From NCBI GenBank assembly GCA_945883545.1, contig CAMCXT010000032.1:1-34270 (forward strand): 34,270 nt of DNA. Direction: 5' to 3'. The notes beneath the pieces are model-generated. The model was not told the origin of the DNA. It did not search any database and saw nothing but the letters and a program-made list of their open reading frames with translations. Shown here piece by piece: positions 1 through 8,437 of the stretch. This stretch comes from Chitinophaga pinensis (GTDB lineage: Bacteria > Bacteroidota > Bacteroidia > M30B66). The position numbers were made by a program, and so were the translations under genes. Every line of letters begins with the position of its first letter. Within the stretch, counting starts at the first letter, position 1.

Positions 1-310
1 CGAGCATCCCAGAATTCACGAATTTGAAACTGGGAAGGGGGAAGCATGGGAATTTAGCCCCAACAAAAAAATCGCCAAATCGCCAAATCAAGTTCTGCAC
101 AGGCCTTTTCTCCATTTCAATATTTTCAGGAAAATCTCTTTACACTTTCGATCTCTTCAACAGAAATCGCCAGTTTCATCGGTACTTTTTGGCCGGATTC
201 ACAGCGGGAATCCTTTATCAAAAAATAACAGAAACAGTGAATTAAATCTTTATGTACGAATTGGCATAATCTTGGCGTTCAACTTTTTTAACCAACCAAA
301 ATGTCCGGCC
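1..310. other. Left-edge region without a supported gene
   Basis: No convincing gene lies here. A 73-codon open frame at 24-245 has no recognisable domain, no typical start context and an unnatural composition. An 8-bp direct repeat (AAATCGCC) occurs twice plus a partial third copy at 69-89. A weak -7-like box, TAATCTTG at 267-274 (one mismatch to TAnnTTTG), sits 36 bases ahead of the CAP gene and may be its promoter. The window begins mid-chromosome, so the 3' end of an unrelated feature could also be present. Confidence 0.5.
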
Positions 311-1444
311 ATGAAAAAGTGTATCCTTGGAATTTTCGCTTTCATTTCTGTTCATACTATTCATGCTCAGGTTTCAAAAAACTTTAAGTCTGCAGACCTT
401 TCGTCTTTCCTTCTGCAATCACAATCAGATGAAATTCTAAAAAAAGAACGCGATTGCGCACTCATCATTCATGATTTGATTAACGAACACCGAAAATCAA
501 ACAAGAAACAACCTCTAACTTGGAACGATACACTTTGGTTAGCGGCAAGAAACCACAGTCATTTTCTAAATCAAAATAGTCTATTTCAGCATCATCAGGT
601 GCGCGGTAAAGAACACTTTACTGGTATAGACCATTTCGATAGAATTCAATATGTAATGGGACAAGAACCGTCGCTAAATACTTCAGGTGAAAATATATTC
701 TCGACTGGATACGCATTCTCAAATCCACATTTGGCAAAACTTGCTTTCGAAGCTTGGAAAAATTCGCCAGGACACAATAAAAACATGCTCAGCAATGATT
801 ACAAACTACATGGTGTTGCAATATTTATTGGCGATCAAGGTGTAGTAATCACTGATGTACTTTCTTCTAATTTTATTCAATCCAATGCTCCAATTTATGC
901 AAAGAATGAAAGTTCATTGATGATATCTGAAGCAACTGAGGCTCGTCCTGCCGATCGATTAAATCCAAAATATAAGAATGAGATAAAATCGTTTAGCACC
1001 ACTACCATGAAAAAGGAATTGGGCAATGTTTTCTATTACTTAAAAGTGAAAGAACAACTGCCGAGTGCTATGAAACGCGAAGAAAGATTAAACCAATTGG
1101 CTGAAAAAACTGCATTAGACAAACTGCAAAAATTTATCTCGAACAGACAGTTACTTAAATCAATCTACAACGCTGATTTTTACAAAGAATCTCAAAGCGA
1201 AGCTACTGCAGGCAATGTATTCCAAAGAATCTTCAAAAACTACAAAAACCAAAGCATCGAAGTCATTTTAGCTTTCGATGGAAGTAAATACAATGCCGAT
1301 CTCGTTTCTTCAACTGTATTTTCTTATTGGAAAGATAGGATGTTGGAAGTCCTTCCCAACGCCTCTAAATATGGGTATTTCATCGGACTAAAAAAGAAAA
1401 GCAACCACTTTATTGTTTCAGCTGTTCTTCATTTGCAGTCATAA
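311..1444 (+). CDS. Exported CAP-domain (SCP/PR-1-like) protein
   Basis: This is a 377-residue protein with a cleavable signal peptide (MKKC then a hydrophobic stretch to HAQ, residues 1-20). A CAP domain follows at about residues 45-190. The marks of the CAP cavity are visible: a His in ARNHSHFL, GENIF with its Glu, and the late His in SPGHNKNML. The C-terminal half (about 220-377) is lysine-rich and I cannot place it. Bacterial CAP proteins are secreted or periplasmic and most have no proven activity. I chose the ATG at 311 because the frame upstream opens only at a TTG (272) inside a -7-like promoter sequence, and the signal peptide begins exactly at 311. A strong terminator follows, so the gene is probably monocistronic. 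Confidence 0.85.
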   Translation: MKKCILGIFAFISVHTIHAQVSKNFKSADLSSFLLQSQSDEILKKERDCALIIHDLINEHRKSNKKQPLTWNDTLWLAARNHSHFLNQNSLFQHHQVRGKEHFTGIDHFDRIQYVMGQEPSLNTSGENIFSTGYAFSNPHLAKLAFEAWKNSPGHNKNMLSNDYKLHGVAIFIGDQGVVITDVLSSNFIQSNAPIYAKNESSLMISEATEARPADRLNPKYKNEIKSFSTTTMKKELGNVFYYLKVKEQLPSAMKREERLNQLAEKTALDKLQKFISNRQLLKSIYNADFYKESQSEATAGNVFQRIFKNYKNQSIEVILAFDGSKYNADLVSSTVFSYWKDRMLEVLPNASKYGYFIGLKKKSNHFIVSAVLHLQS

Positions 1445-1457
1445 ATAATTGCGTAAA

Positions 1458-1500
1458 CATCCACCGGCCATTTTTACCGCCGTTGGATGGTTTTTATTTT
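1458..1500 (+). terminator. Intrinsic terminator of the CAP gene
   Basis: The arms CATCCACCGGC (1458-1468) and GCCGTTGGATG (1479-1489) pair over 11 positions with one mismatch around a 10-base loop. They are followed by GTTTTTATTTT. The hairpin starts 13 bases after the CAP stop codon. Its 3' arm covers the TTG at 1483 that would otherwise extend the next gene, which argues for the ATG at 1528. Confidence 0.85.
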
Positions 1501-1527
1501 CACCTTTATACGCTAATTTATTTATCG

Positions 1528-1788
1528 ATGGCTGATTATAAACCAGGTAGCAATCCATTTGGACCTGATCCTACAGTTTTAAAAGACCTGCTCACTTATA
1601 GAATGCCTTTTGGAAAGCACAAAGGACAAAGAATCAGAGATTTATCAACTTCTTATTTGGAGTGGTTTGCAAGACAAGGATGGCCAGAAAATCGCTTGGG
1701 CGTACTTTTAGAAACCATGCACCTTATTAAACAAGAAAACCTGATGGAAATCCTTTATCAACTCGAAAGAATCGAGCGAACTAAATAA
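1528..1788 (+). CDS. DUF3820 family small protein
   Basis: This 86-residue protein matches the DUF3820 family: MPFGKHKGQRIRDL, then SYLEWFARQGWP, then a C-terminal helix rich in Leu and Glu. The family is cytoplasmic, widespread and of unproven function; some members are called putative quorum-sensing regulators with little support. The ATG at 1528 is preferred because an upstream TTG (1483) lies inside the terminator hairpin of the preceding gene, and the 15 residues it would add are not family-like. It lies 105 bases ahead of thyA in the same direction, but the gap makes a separate thyA promoter plausible. Confidence 0.85.
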   Translation: MADYKPGSNPFGPDPTVLKDLLTYRMPFGKHKGQRIRDLSTSYLEWFARQGWPENRLGVLLETMHLIKQENLMEILYQLERIERTK

Positions 1789-1865
1789 TTCTACAGCCTA
1801 GTAAACTGTTCAAAAATTGCCAATAAAGTTCTATTGCTTGTGGTTTAGCAACTTGTTCTGAATGA

Positions 1866-1873
1866 TACTTTAG
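1866..1873 (+). promoter_or_regulatory. Candidate -7 box of the thyA-folA promoter
   Basis: TACTTTAG differs at one base from the Bacteroidota -7 consensus TAnnTTTG and ends 20 bases before the thyA ATG. A TTTA that could serve as the -33 element lies 18 bases upstream (1844-1847). It is plausible from position but weak in sequence. Confidence 0.4.
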
Positions 1874-1893
1874 CAGAACGATTCCTTTCCATC

Positions 1894-2688
1894 ATGCAAC
1901 AATATCACGACCTCCTAAATCACATCCTAGAAAACGGCACCAAGAAAGAAGATAGAACAGGAACCGGAACAATCAGTTGTTTTGGCTACCAAATGCGGTT
2001 TGATTTGGCAGATGGCTTTCCCCTACTCACCACAAAAAAGCTTCACCTTAAATCAATTATCCATGAACTACTCTGGTTCCTTCAAGGTGATACCAATATC
2101 GCATACCTGAAAGAAAATGGTGTTAGCATTTGGGATGAATGGGCAGATGAATCCGGAAACCTCGGTCCAGTTTACGGTCATCAATGGCGCTCGTGGCCCG
2201 GAAAAAACGGCGATACGATCGATCAAATTTCCGATTTGATCCACATGATCAAAACCAACCCTAACTCTCGGAGACTAATTGTTAGTGCTTGGAACCCTTC
2301 TGACATTCCCAACATGGCGCTTCCTCCCTGCCATTGTTTGTTTCAATTTTATGTCGCTGATGGAAAACTAAGCTGTCAACTTTACCAAAGATCCGCTGAT
2401 ACTTTTCTTGGTGTACCTTTCAACATTGCATCCTATGCCCTACTCACAATGATGATTGCTCAGGTTTGCGACCTTCAACCAGGCGAATTCATTCACACAT
2501 TCGGTGATGTGCATTTGTATCTAAATCACATCGAGCAAACCAATTTATTGCTCAGCAGAAACTGTCTTGAGTTGCCGACTATGAAAATCAATCCTACTGT
2601 GAAAGACATCTATTCTTTCAAATACGAAGATTTCACTCTAGAAAACTACAATCCGCATCCTGCAATTAAAGCCGCTGTTTCTATCTAA
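1894..2688 (+). CDS. thyA: Thymidylate synthase
   Basis: A 264-residue ThyA, the same length as E. coli ThyA. It methylates dUMP to dTMP with 5,10-methylene-THF, giving dihydrofolate. The nucleophile Cys146 is in [12 protein letters not shown], the phosphate-binding Arg is in [10 protein letters not shown] near the N-terminus (Arg21), RR126-127 is in NPNSRRLIV, and the [18 protein letters not shown] segment is complete. The C-terminus ends AAVSI, close to the usual AVxI that closes the active site. Its stop TAA overlaps the ATG of folA by one base (TAATG), so the two should be translationally coupled; folA regenerates the folate that ThyA oxidises. Confidence 0.98.
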   Translation: MQQYHDLLNHILENGTKKEDRTGTGTISCFGYQMRFDLADGFPLLTTKKLHLKSIIHELLWFLQGDTNIAYLKENGVSIWDEWADESGNLGPVYGHQWRSWPGKNGDTIDQISDLIHMIKTNPNSRRLIVSAWNPSDIPNMALPPCHCLFQFYVADGKLSCQLYQRSADTFLGVPFNIASYALLTMMIAQVCDLQPGEFIHTFGDVHLYLNHIEQTNLLLSRNCLELPTMKINPTVKDIYSFKYEDFTLENYNPHPAIKAAVSI

Positions 2689-3179
2689 TGATTTCCATCA
2701 TCGTTGCTACAGGAATAAATCGAGGAATCGGAAAAGAAAACCAATTGCTTTGGCATCTCCCGGATGATCTCAAATACTTCAAAAACAAGACGTTAGAGAA
2801 GCCTATCATCATGGGGCGTTCTACTTTTGATTCTGTTGGAAGGCCTCTGCCCAAACGCAGAAACATCGTTATTACCCGAAATCCAGATTTGGAAATTCCA
2901 GGTGTAGATATCGTGCACAGCTTAAATGAAGCGATCCAACTTGTTGAAAACCAGCCTGAAATCATGATTGTTGGTGGAGCCGAAATATACAATCTTGCTC
3001 TTCCACTCGCAGATCGCGTGTATCTTACGTTAGTAGATGCTTCCCCAGAGGCAGATCGATTTTTTCCTGCTCTTCCCTCCGGGGAATGGAAGCTGACCGA
3101 TGAAACCATCCATCCAGCCGATGAAAATCATTTTGCTGAAATGAAGTTCCAAGTTTGGGACAGAATTTCTAAGGGATAG
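2688..3179 (+). CDS. folA: Dihydrofolate reductase
   Basis: A 163-residue DHFR, close to the 159 residues of E. coli FolA. It reduces dihydrofolate to tetrahydrofolate with NADPH. The N-terminus [24 protein letters not shown] with the catalytic acid at Asp27, the NADPH-binding MGRSTFDSVGRPLP and IMIVGGAEIY are all intact. It overlaps the thyA stop by one base, so it is almost certainly the second gene of a two-gene operon. A 192-base gap follows with no obvious terminator. Confidence 0.97.
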   Translation: MISIIVATGINRGIGKENQLLWHLPDDLKYFKNKTLEKPIIMGRSTFDSVGRPLPKRRNIVITRNPDLEIPGVDIVHSLNEAIQLVENQPEIMIVGGAEIYNLALPLADRVYLTLVDASPEADRFFPALPSGEWKLTDETIHPADENHFAEMKFQVWDRISKG

Positions 3180-3371
3180 ATTTCGTTGCCATTTCAAGAA
3201 ATTTAGACCCTCTGAAAAGGAAAGCCTAGCTATTTTATTACAGTCGAGTTCCTATTAAACCAATGAAACTTCATCGGAACTAGAAATCAAGTTTCGCTCG
3301 GTAGTCTCTATTAATCAATGGATTGTTAATTAGCAATTTATCCAATCATAAAATTTGAGCATTTTTGCCAA

Positions 3372-5222
3372 ATGGATGCACTGAAAACCTCCCGACTTTC
3401 TTCCAACGCAGCACTAATTGTGGCATTGCTTCTATGTGTTTTCAGGTTAAGTCACGTGGATGAAAGAGAGTTATCTTGGGATGTTCTAGGTTATTACCTT
3501 CCATTGCCTGCTACCATTGTTCACGATGATCCTTTGTTGAAGGATATTTCTTGGCTAAAGGAAACCAACGATCGATACCAACTTACGGGTACTCTTTATC
3601 AAATTTCGCAAAATGAAAAAGGCGAAACGATGTACTTTTTCTTGTTCGGCATGTCGTATGTCTACCTTCCTTCTTTCCTGATTGGACATGCTGTTGCTCA
3701 CACTTTTGGTTATGAAGCCAATGGCTTTTCTGAACCCTACATATGGAGTTTAGTGATTGGAGGATTGATATTCACCTTGATCGGATTGTATTATTTAAGA
3801 AAGTTTCTTCTCGTTTATCTCTCCGACCGAGCCACAGCACTGGCTATTTTGATTTTGTTTTTAGCCACAAATGCTTCACATCATCTAAGCCTTAAAAACC
3901 TAGAAACTGTAAACTTTCTATTCACTTTAGCTGCCTTTACTCTCTATAAAACAACCATTTGGCTTAAGAATCCTTCATTTAAAACACTTTTGCCAATTGG
4001 AATAGCGATCACACTAATCACGCTCATCAAACCAAGTGAAATCATCATCGCCTTAATTCCTCTGCTTTGGTTGGTTGATAGTTGGTCATCATTTAAAAAT
4101 CGAATTCAATTCCTTTGGAAGCAAAGAATTGCCATACTTCTAACCTTGGGAATTTGCTTAATTATCTTAAGTCCACAGCTGATTTATTGGTTCCACATGA
4201 CAGGTAAACTGGTTTATGATAGCTACAAAAATCCTGGAATAGGACTCGATTTAACATCTCCCCACATTTTACCAATGCTGCTGAGCTATCGAAAAGGTTG
4301 GTTGGTTTACACGCCAATCATGATTTTCGCAATTGTTGGTATGTACTTCCTTTGGAAACGCAAGAAAGAACTGTTCATTCCAATCGCTCTATATGGAGGA
4401 TTATCGTTTTATATAGTTTCCAGTTGGACAGAATGGTGGTATGGCGCATCTTTTTCCATCCGACCGCTCATCATCCTCTACCCGCTTCTTGCAATTCCGA
4501 TGATCTACTTTATCAAAGATTTTGGAAACCAACGTAAATGGATCACTTCCTCTTTGTTTATCGTGATAATCGCTTTTGCTGCCTTAAATCAATTTCAATG
4601 GTGGCAATTAAGAAATTGGATACTCGATCCATATCGCACAACTGGAGATTATTATCAGGCAATCTTTTTATCAACTTCTTCCCCGGAGAATTCCGATAAA
4701 ATAAAACTCATAAACAGAGATTTCTCTGGAATAAATGTCCTCGAAGACAGAAGCAATTACACCGAAAAAATTCTTGTAAATAGAGCATTTGATGGTGAGC
4801 CTGAATTCATCGTTACCGAAGGTGAAACAAAATTCTACAGAATAAATTCAGAATTTGAATACAGTTTAGGTCAAAAAATTCCAGTGAAAAACTTTCTATC
4901 ACGCGACCACGCATGGATTGAATTTAGATTCGATTATAAAATTTCTGAAGGGAATTGTGAGCAACAACCAGCTTTGGCAATGGCTCTTGAGAGAAAGGAA
5001 GGATCCTATGGGTATATGAATTACTCGCTTCCAAAAGACACCACCAAAACTTGGCAGAAATTTCATGCAGCTTATTTAACACCAAGCATCCGAAATTCAA
5101 ATGATGTGTTTAATTATTACGTCTGGAATCCAGGCAAATGCTTTATAAACATCGACAACCTAAAGATCAGCGTAATGGAACCTATCAAATACTACGATCC
5201 TGAAGAACTAATTATCTTCTAA
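3372..5222 (+). CDS. Multi-pass membrane protein, GT-C glycosyltransferase-like
   Basis: A 616-residue protein with roughly ten or more hydrophobic segments up to about residue 420, then a soluble C-terminal part of about 190 residues. After the first membrane segment comes ELSWDVLGYYLPLP, an acidic residue (Asp37) in the first large periplasmic loop. This is the usual place of the catalytic acid in polyprenyl-phosphate-sugar-dependent (GT-C) transferases. A second loop has WTEWWYGASFSIRPL. I infer a lipid-linked sugar or other glycan transferase, but the family is divergent and the substrate cannot be read from sequence. The C-terminal domain looks beta-rich and might bind carbohydrate. The gene stands alone, ends tail-to-tail with the next gene over 11 bases, and begins at an ATG after an AT-rich spacer. 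Confidence 0.65.
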   Translation: MDALKTSRLSSNAALIVALLLCVFRLSHVDERELSWDVLGYYLPLPATIVHDDPLLKDISWLKETNDRYQLTGTLYQISQNEKGETMYFFLFGMSYVYLPSFLIGHAVAHTFGYEANGFSEPYIWSLVIGGLIFTLIGLYYLRKFLLVYLSDRATALAILILFLATNASHHLSLKNLETVNFLFTLAAFTLYKTTIWLKNPSFKTLLPIGIAITLITLIKPSEIIIALIPLLWLVDSWSSFKNRIQFLWKQRIAILLTLGICLIILSPQLIYWFHMTGKLVYDSYKNPGIGLDLTSPHILPMLLSYRKGWLVYTPIMIFAIVGMYFLWKRKKELFIPIALYGGLSFYIVSSWTEWWYGASFSIRPLIILYPLLAIPMIYFIKDFGNQRKWITSSLFIVIIAFAALNQFQWWQLRNWILDPYRTTGDYYQAIFLSTSSPENSDKIKLINRDFSGINVLEDRSNYTEKILVNRAFDGEPEFIVTEGETKFYRINSEFEYSLGQKIPVKNFLSRDHAWIEFRFDYKISEGNCEQQPALAMALERKEGSYGYMNYSLPKDTTKTWQKFHAAYLTPSIRNSNDVFNYYVWNPGKCFINIDNLKISVMEPIKYYDPEELIIF

Positions 5223-6117
5223 TCATTTTTGTGGATGCCATTTTCCCATTTTGGGTCGTAAGGATAATCATGTAAAGTCCCGAATGAAGAGCAGTTGCAT
5301 CCAAAATCAAGGTTCCATCAGAAGAGTTTACTGTTGATAATACATCCACTTTTCTTCCACTCATATCGTAAATTGCAAGAACACTTTTCGCTCCATTAAT
5401 CGTAACAATTTGATCAGTTGGATTTGGGAAAAGATCAATTATTGGTGATTGTAGATCCTGAATATTCATTACCTGGTCGCACACTTGAAAGTCGTTATTT
5501 TCATAAACAGGCATTCCATTTTCCCAATAACAAAGGAAACTGTAGCTGCACTCAAGCATCTGGAATACAGATTCAAGCAAGCCAAAATTTGTTCCGATGC
5601 CTTCAATCAAAGTAAAAACTGCAGAACCTTCAATTTGAAAGGTCTTTCTAAACTCTCCATTTACTAGAGTTGAGTCTATTCCTGTAACTACAAGATCCGT
5701 TTGAGGATGCACCGATGTGGATGGCAATGTATCGTTCAAAGCGAGATCAAAATCATACATTAATGCCTCATCGCTGGAAGGATATTTTACATAAACCTTT
5801 TTACCTTCTTGTCTAATCAAACAATTAAAATTCAAACTAGTATCAGCTCCAAAACAAGACGGATTTTCAGGTTCTGCGCTTTGCCACTGAAATGTTGTTT
5901 GAGAATATGTAAGTATTTTTTTATAGGTTATATCTCCAACTAGCGTATCGCCGCTAATGTAATTTCCATATGAATTAATCAGTACACAAGGAAAACCATA
6001 TAGGCATGTTGCCTGCATCCTCCAATAGGAACTATTTTCAAAATAATTTACTTGCTGAGCCTTCGTTTGAAACACAAAGCAAAGAAGTAAGCCCGAGAGT
6101 AAAGCTATCCTTTTCAT
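5212..6117 (-). CDS. Exported protein with T9SS type A C-terminal sorting domain
   Basis: A 301-residue protein with a signal peptide (MKRIALLSGLLLCFVFQTKA, residues 1-20), a middle region of about 200 residues that I cannot assign, and a C-terminal sorting domain from about residue 225. That domain has the type A landmarks: DLFPNPTDQ, VLAIYDMSGRKV, SGLYMIILTT and a basic end (KMIRR). Such domains direct Sec-exported proteins through the type IX machinery to the surface, where many are cut and linked to A-LPS. Eight or so Cys in the middle region suggest disulfides. The stop codon lies inside the end of the opposing gene. Confidence 0.85.
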   Translation of the reverse strand: MKRIALLSGLLLCFVFQTKAQQVNYFENSSYWRMQATCLYGFPCVLINSYGNYISGDTLVGDITYKKILTYSQTTFQWQSAEPENPSCFGADTSLNFNCLIRQEGKKVYVKYPSSDEALMYDFDLALNDTLPSTSVHPQTDLVVTGIDSTLVNGEFRKTFQIEGSAVFTLIEGIGTNFGLLESVFQMLECSYSFLCYWENGMPVYENNDFQVCDQVMNIQDLQSPIIDLFPNPTDQIVTINGAKSVLAIYDMSGRKVDVLSTVNSSDGTLILDATALHSGLYMIILTTQNGKMASTKMIRR

Positions 6118-6168
6118 TTGCTTAGTTTATTGCAAGATGTTAAGTGCATTATCAATGTTGCACTACCA

Positions 6169-6651
6169 TCAATTTAACTTCTTGAATTCGAAATTTTCGG
6201 TTTTAATAATTCCTTTCTTTCTGCCTTCAATCCAAGCGTCCAATCGACTTTCGCCCATCTTTCGATAAACAATTACATTCGGAAAATCATGGTTCATATT
6301 TTCGAAAACGAACGTATTCAACCCTTGATTCATCAATTTAAATAACACAAACTCATTGTTGTTTTGCCCATGGGCTTTTACAATATAGAAAATGCCATTT
6401 TCGCGAAACGACAATTGCATCTCTTCTTGAAAAACGGTGTCCTTCCCTACTAACCCAATGCCATTCCCGGTGAATAGTATTTCACTGTTTTGAATCCAAG
6501 TCTCCGTTAATTCAAAGCCATCAGTTTTCATCACCCAGCTGCCCAAAATCCAACTTAAATCATTTACCGTTTGAGATTTCAGTTCTCCAAACATCCCTAG
6601 AAAAGCAGTAAGGATGGCAATTCGTTTCAAATGTTTGAAATTAATCCTCAT
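6169..6651 (-). CDS. Exported DUF6265-like protein
   Basis: A 160-residue protein whose hydrophobic N-terminus (IAILTAFLGMFGELKSQ) looks like a signal peptide. The body starts SWILGSWVMKTDG and carries FENMNHDFPNVIVYRK, the pattern of the DUF6265 family, a small beta-barrel, lipocalin-like fold of unknown role. The frame extends to a TTG at 6660, but the ATG at 6651 fits the signal peptide better. It overlaps the end of the preceding gene by 11 bases, so the two are probably co-transcribed and coupled. Confidence 0.75.
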   Translation of the reverse strand: MRINFKHLKRIAILTAFLGMFGELKSQTVNDLSWILGSWVMKTDGFELTETWIQNSEILFTGNGIGLVGKDTVFQEEMQLSFRENGIFYIVKAHGQNNNEFVLFKLMNQGLNTFVFENMNHDFPNVIVYRKMGESRLDAWIEGRKKGIIKTENFEFKKLN

Positions 6652-7933
6652 CACTTCCAACTGACTTTAAATCTGGCAGTTCATCTTCTTGCTTCTCCTT
6701 ACCTTTTTCAACGATTGCTTTAAATGTACTTCTTCTTTCTACTTTCAGAAAATGAGCTATAGTTAAAGCAAACGGATGACTCGATTTACTAACCATTATC
6801 TTCTTGATGTAAGCATCTTTATCAAACCACTTTTTCAGGAAATTCCTGTACAGCATCAAACCATCATAATGATAAAAAACGGCATCTTGAAGAATCTTCC
6901 CTGCTTCATCATCTTTCTTGTTCTCAATAGCTGCAATTGATTGTTGAGCCAAAATATTGTCAGGTGTTTTCATTCCTGGAAAAGATGCGGCCTTCTTTAA
7001 ATCAGTCAAACAGGATTTCTTTTTTCCACATGCCAACTTAATATAAGCTGATGCAAGAAATAACTCTTTCGATTGACAATTCCCTTCAGAGGCAAATTTC
7101 AGCGCAAGATTGATATCCGCCAAAGCAGGCTTCCTCAACTCTTGTAGATTGGTATAAAATCGACTTAATGCCCGAGAGTAATAAACCGTTGCAGAAAATT
7201 GGCACTTCAGATCCTCGTTTTCGTGCTCCGCAGCCTTTAATGACGGGCCAATTGGAGGTTTTTCAATTGTTTCAATTACGGAGGAAAATTTTTCATTTGC
7301 CAATGCGAACCATTTCCGCTTCGCGATGAATTGAGCCTGCAACAATTGAGCATATTGCTTCATCAAAGAGTTTGGAAACTTTTTGAAATTAATTGCAGAA
7401 AGCTCATAATGAACAATTTCCTCTGGAACTATTGGCATCGACAGTGCACAGATGGCGAGATAAAAATGCTCCGAATTATCATCATACTTTAATCCGTAAC
7501 GCTTAAAAATAGAAACCAAACTATCATAACGATCTTTGTTTAATATCTTCGACATCAGCATCGGATAAACATCTTCATCCGCTTTCAAGATCGACTTCCT
7601 GAGTTTCCAAATTTGCGTTAAAACAGGATTTTGTTGCCAATAAATTTGTTGACCAGTTGTGCTGTCGGAATTGATCTGCTGAACAAGTGCTTTGCTAAAA
7701 TTGGAAATCTGGCCTGCACTTCCTGCTGAATCCTTTGAATACCGAAATATGGTTCCAAGTTGAATCGAATCTCCTGCAAATCCACTTCTAATTGAAACCT
7801 TCAATGTCTTCCAAACCAGAACAGGCATGCTTTGCAAATACTTCGCATATTCACGACGTTCAGTTTCAATATCGCCAGCCGAAAGATTCAAGCCCGACAA
7901 GATTAAAAGCAATAGCATAAATCTTTTGATCAT
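6641..7933 (-). CDS. Exported protein of unknown function with helical repeats
   Basis: I do not recognise this 430-residue protein. It has a signal peptide (MIKRFMLLLLILSGLNLSAG). The rest is mainly helical. Segments such as YYSRALSRFYTNLQELRKP, DINLALKFASEGNC and SAYIKLACGKKKSCLTDLKK read like degenerate TPR or Sel1 repeats at about residues 210-330. The C-terminus is very acidic (ELPDLKSVGSDED). It precedes and overlaps the DUF6265-like gene. A weak -7-like box (TAGTTTCG on the - strand, 7948-7955) lies shortly upstream. A periplasmic scaffold role is possible but only a guess. Confidence 0.7.
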   Translation of the reverse strand: MIKRFMLLLLILSGLNLSAGDIETERREYAKYLQSMPVLVWKTLKVSIRSGFAGDSIQLGTIFRYSKDSAGSAGQISNFSKALVQQINSDSTTGQQIYWQQNPVLTQIWKLRKSILKADEDVYPMLMSKILNKDRYDSLVSIFKRYGLKYDDNSEHFYLAICALSMPIVPEEIVHYELSAINFKKFPNSLMKQYAQLLQAQFIAKRKWFALANEKFSSVIETIEKPPIGPSLKAAEHENEDLKCQFSATVYYSRALSRFYTNLQELRKPALADINLALKFASEGNCQSKELFLASAYIKLACGKKKSCLTDLKKAASFPGMKTPDNILAQQSIAAIENKKDDEAGKILQDAVFYHYDGLMLYRNFLKKWFDKDAYIKKIMVSKSSHPFALTIAHFLKVERRSTFKAIVEKGKEKQEDELPDLKSVGSDED

Positions 7934-8050
7934 ACTTTCAATTTTTACGAAACTAGAGAAAAAGCAAGGTTGATTTTAAACAGAACCAACGAAATCATCC
8001 AAGGGATATAAACAGCCTCAAGTGAAAATTTATCTTACTATATAAATCAA

Positions 8051-8084
8051 AAACCCCCGATAATCTTTCGAAAATCGGGGGTTT
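8051..8084 (-). terminator. Intrinsic terminator of the rpoBC-DUF3467 operon
   Basis: A perfect 11-bp stem (AAACCCCCGAT at 8051-8061 with ATCGGGGGTTT at 8074-8084) encloses a 12-base loop. On the - strand it is followed by TTTTTGATTT, giving a U-rich tail. It begins 19 bases after the stop of the DUF3467 gene and closes the long ribosomal/RNA polymerase transcription block. Confidence 0.92.
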
Positions 8085-8103
8085 GAATTATTCAGTAATT
8101 GAA

Positions 8104-8427
8104 TTAGGCCTGTGCTGTTGGCCCACCAAAATTCATTGGAAAAGGAGCTGTAGCGCCACCTTCTACCTTGATCGTTCCATTGATTGATTCAAATTTTGCA
8201 ACATTTTCCTTCAAGGCAGCTAGCAAACGTTTCGCATGTTGAGGAGTGAGCAAAATTCTAGATTTCACTTTTGCCTTAGGTACTCCAGGCATCATTTTGA
8301 TGAAATCCAAAACGAACTCAGAATTCGAGTGGGTAATAATTGCAAGATTGGAATAAATTCCTTCTGCAATCTCTTCAGTCAATTCAATATTCAATTGACC
8401 TTCTTGTGGGATTTGATCCTCGTTCAT
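8104..8427 (-). CDS. DUF3467 family protein, downstream of rpoC
   Basis: A 107-residue cytoplasmic protein of the DUF3467 family. Family marks are ELTEEIAEGIYSNLAIITHS, SEFVLDFIKMMPGVPKAKVKSR, and ILLTPQHAKRLLAALKENVAKFE. The C-terminus is Gly/Pro-rich. The family has no established function. The gene starts 10 bases after rpoC stops and precedes the shared terminator, so it is the last gene of the rpoB-rpoC transcript. That position suggests, without proof, a link to transcription or to growth-rate-matched expression. Confidence 0.9.
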   Translation of the reverse strand: MNEDQIPQEGQLNIELTEEIAEGIYSNLAIITHSNSEFVLDFIKMMPGVPKAKVKSRILLTPQHAKRLLAALKENVAKFESINGTIKVEGGATAPFPMNFGGPTAQA

Positions 8428-8437
8428 AGCTCGTTAA

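Noticed and set aside
24-245. 73-codon open frame at the left edge
   Set aside because: No domain, odd composition and no promoter or start context; probably chance.
2681-3109. 142-codon open frame antisense to folA
   Set aside because: It mirrors the complement of a clear DHFR gene and encodes a low-complexity, Ser/Arg-rich product.
6143-6164. 6-bp inverted repeat AGTGCA/TGCACT between two exported-protein genes
   Set aside because: Short stem, 10-base loop and no U-run; not enough to call a terminator or operator.
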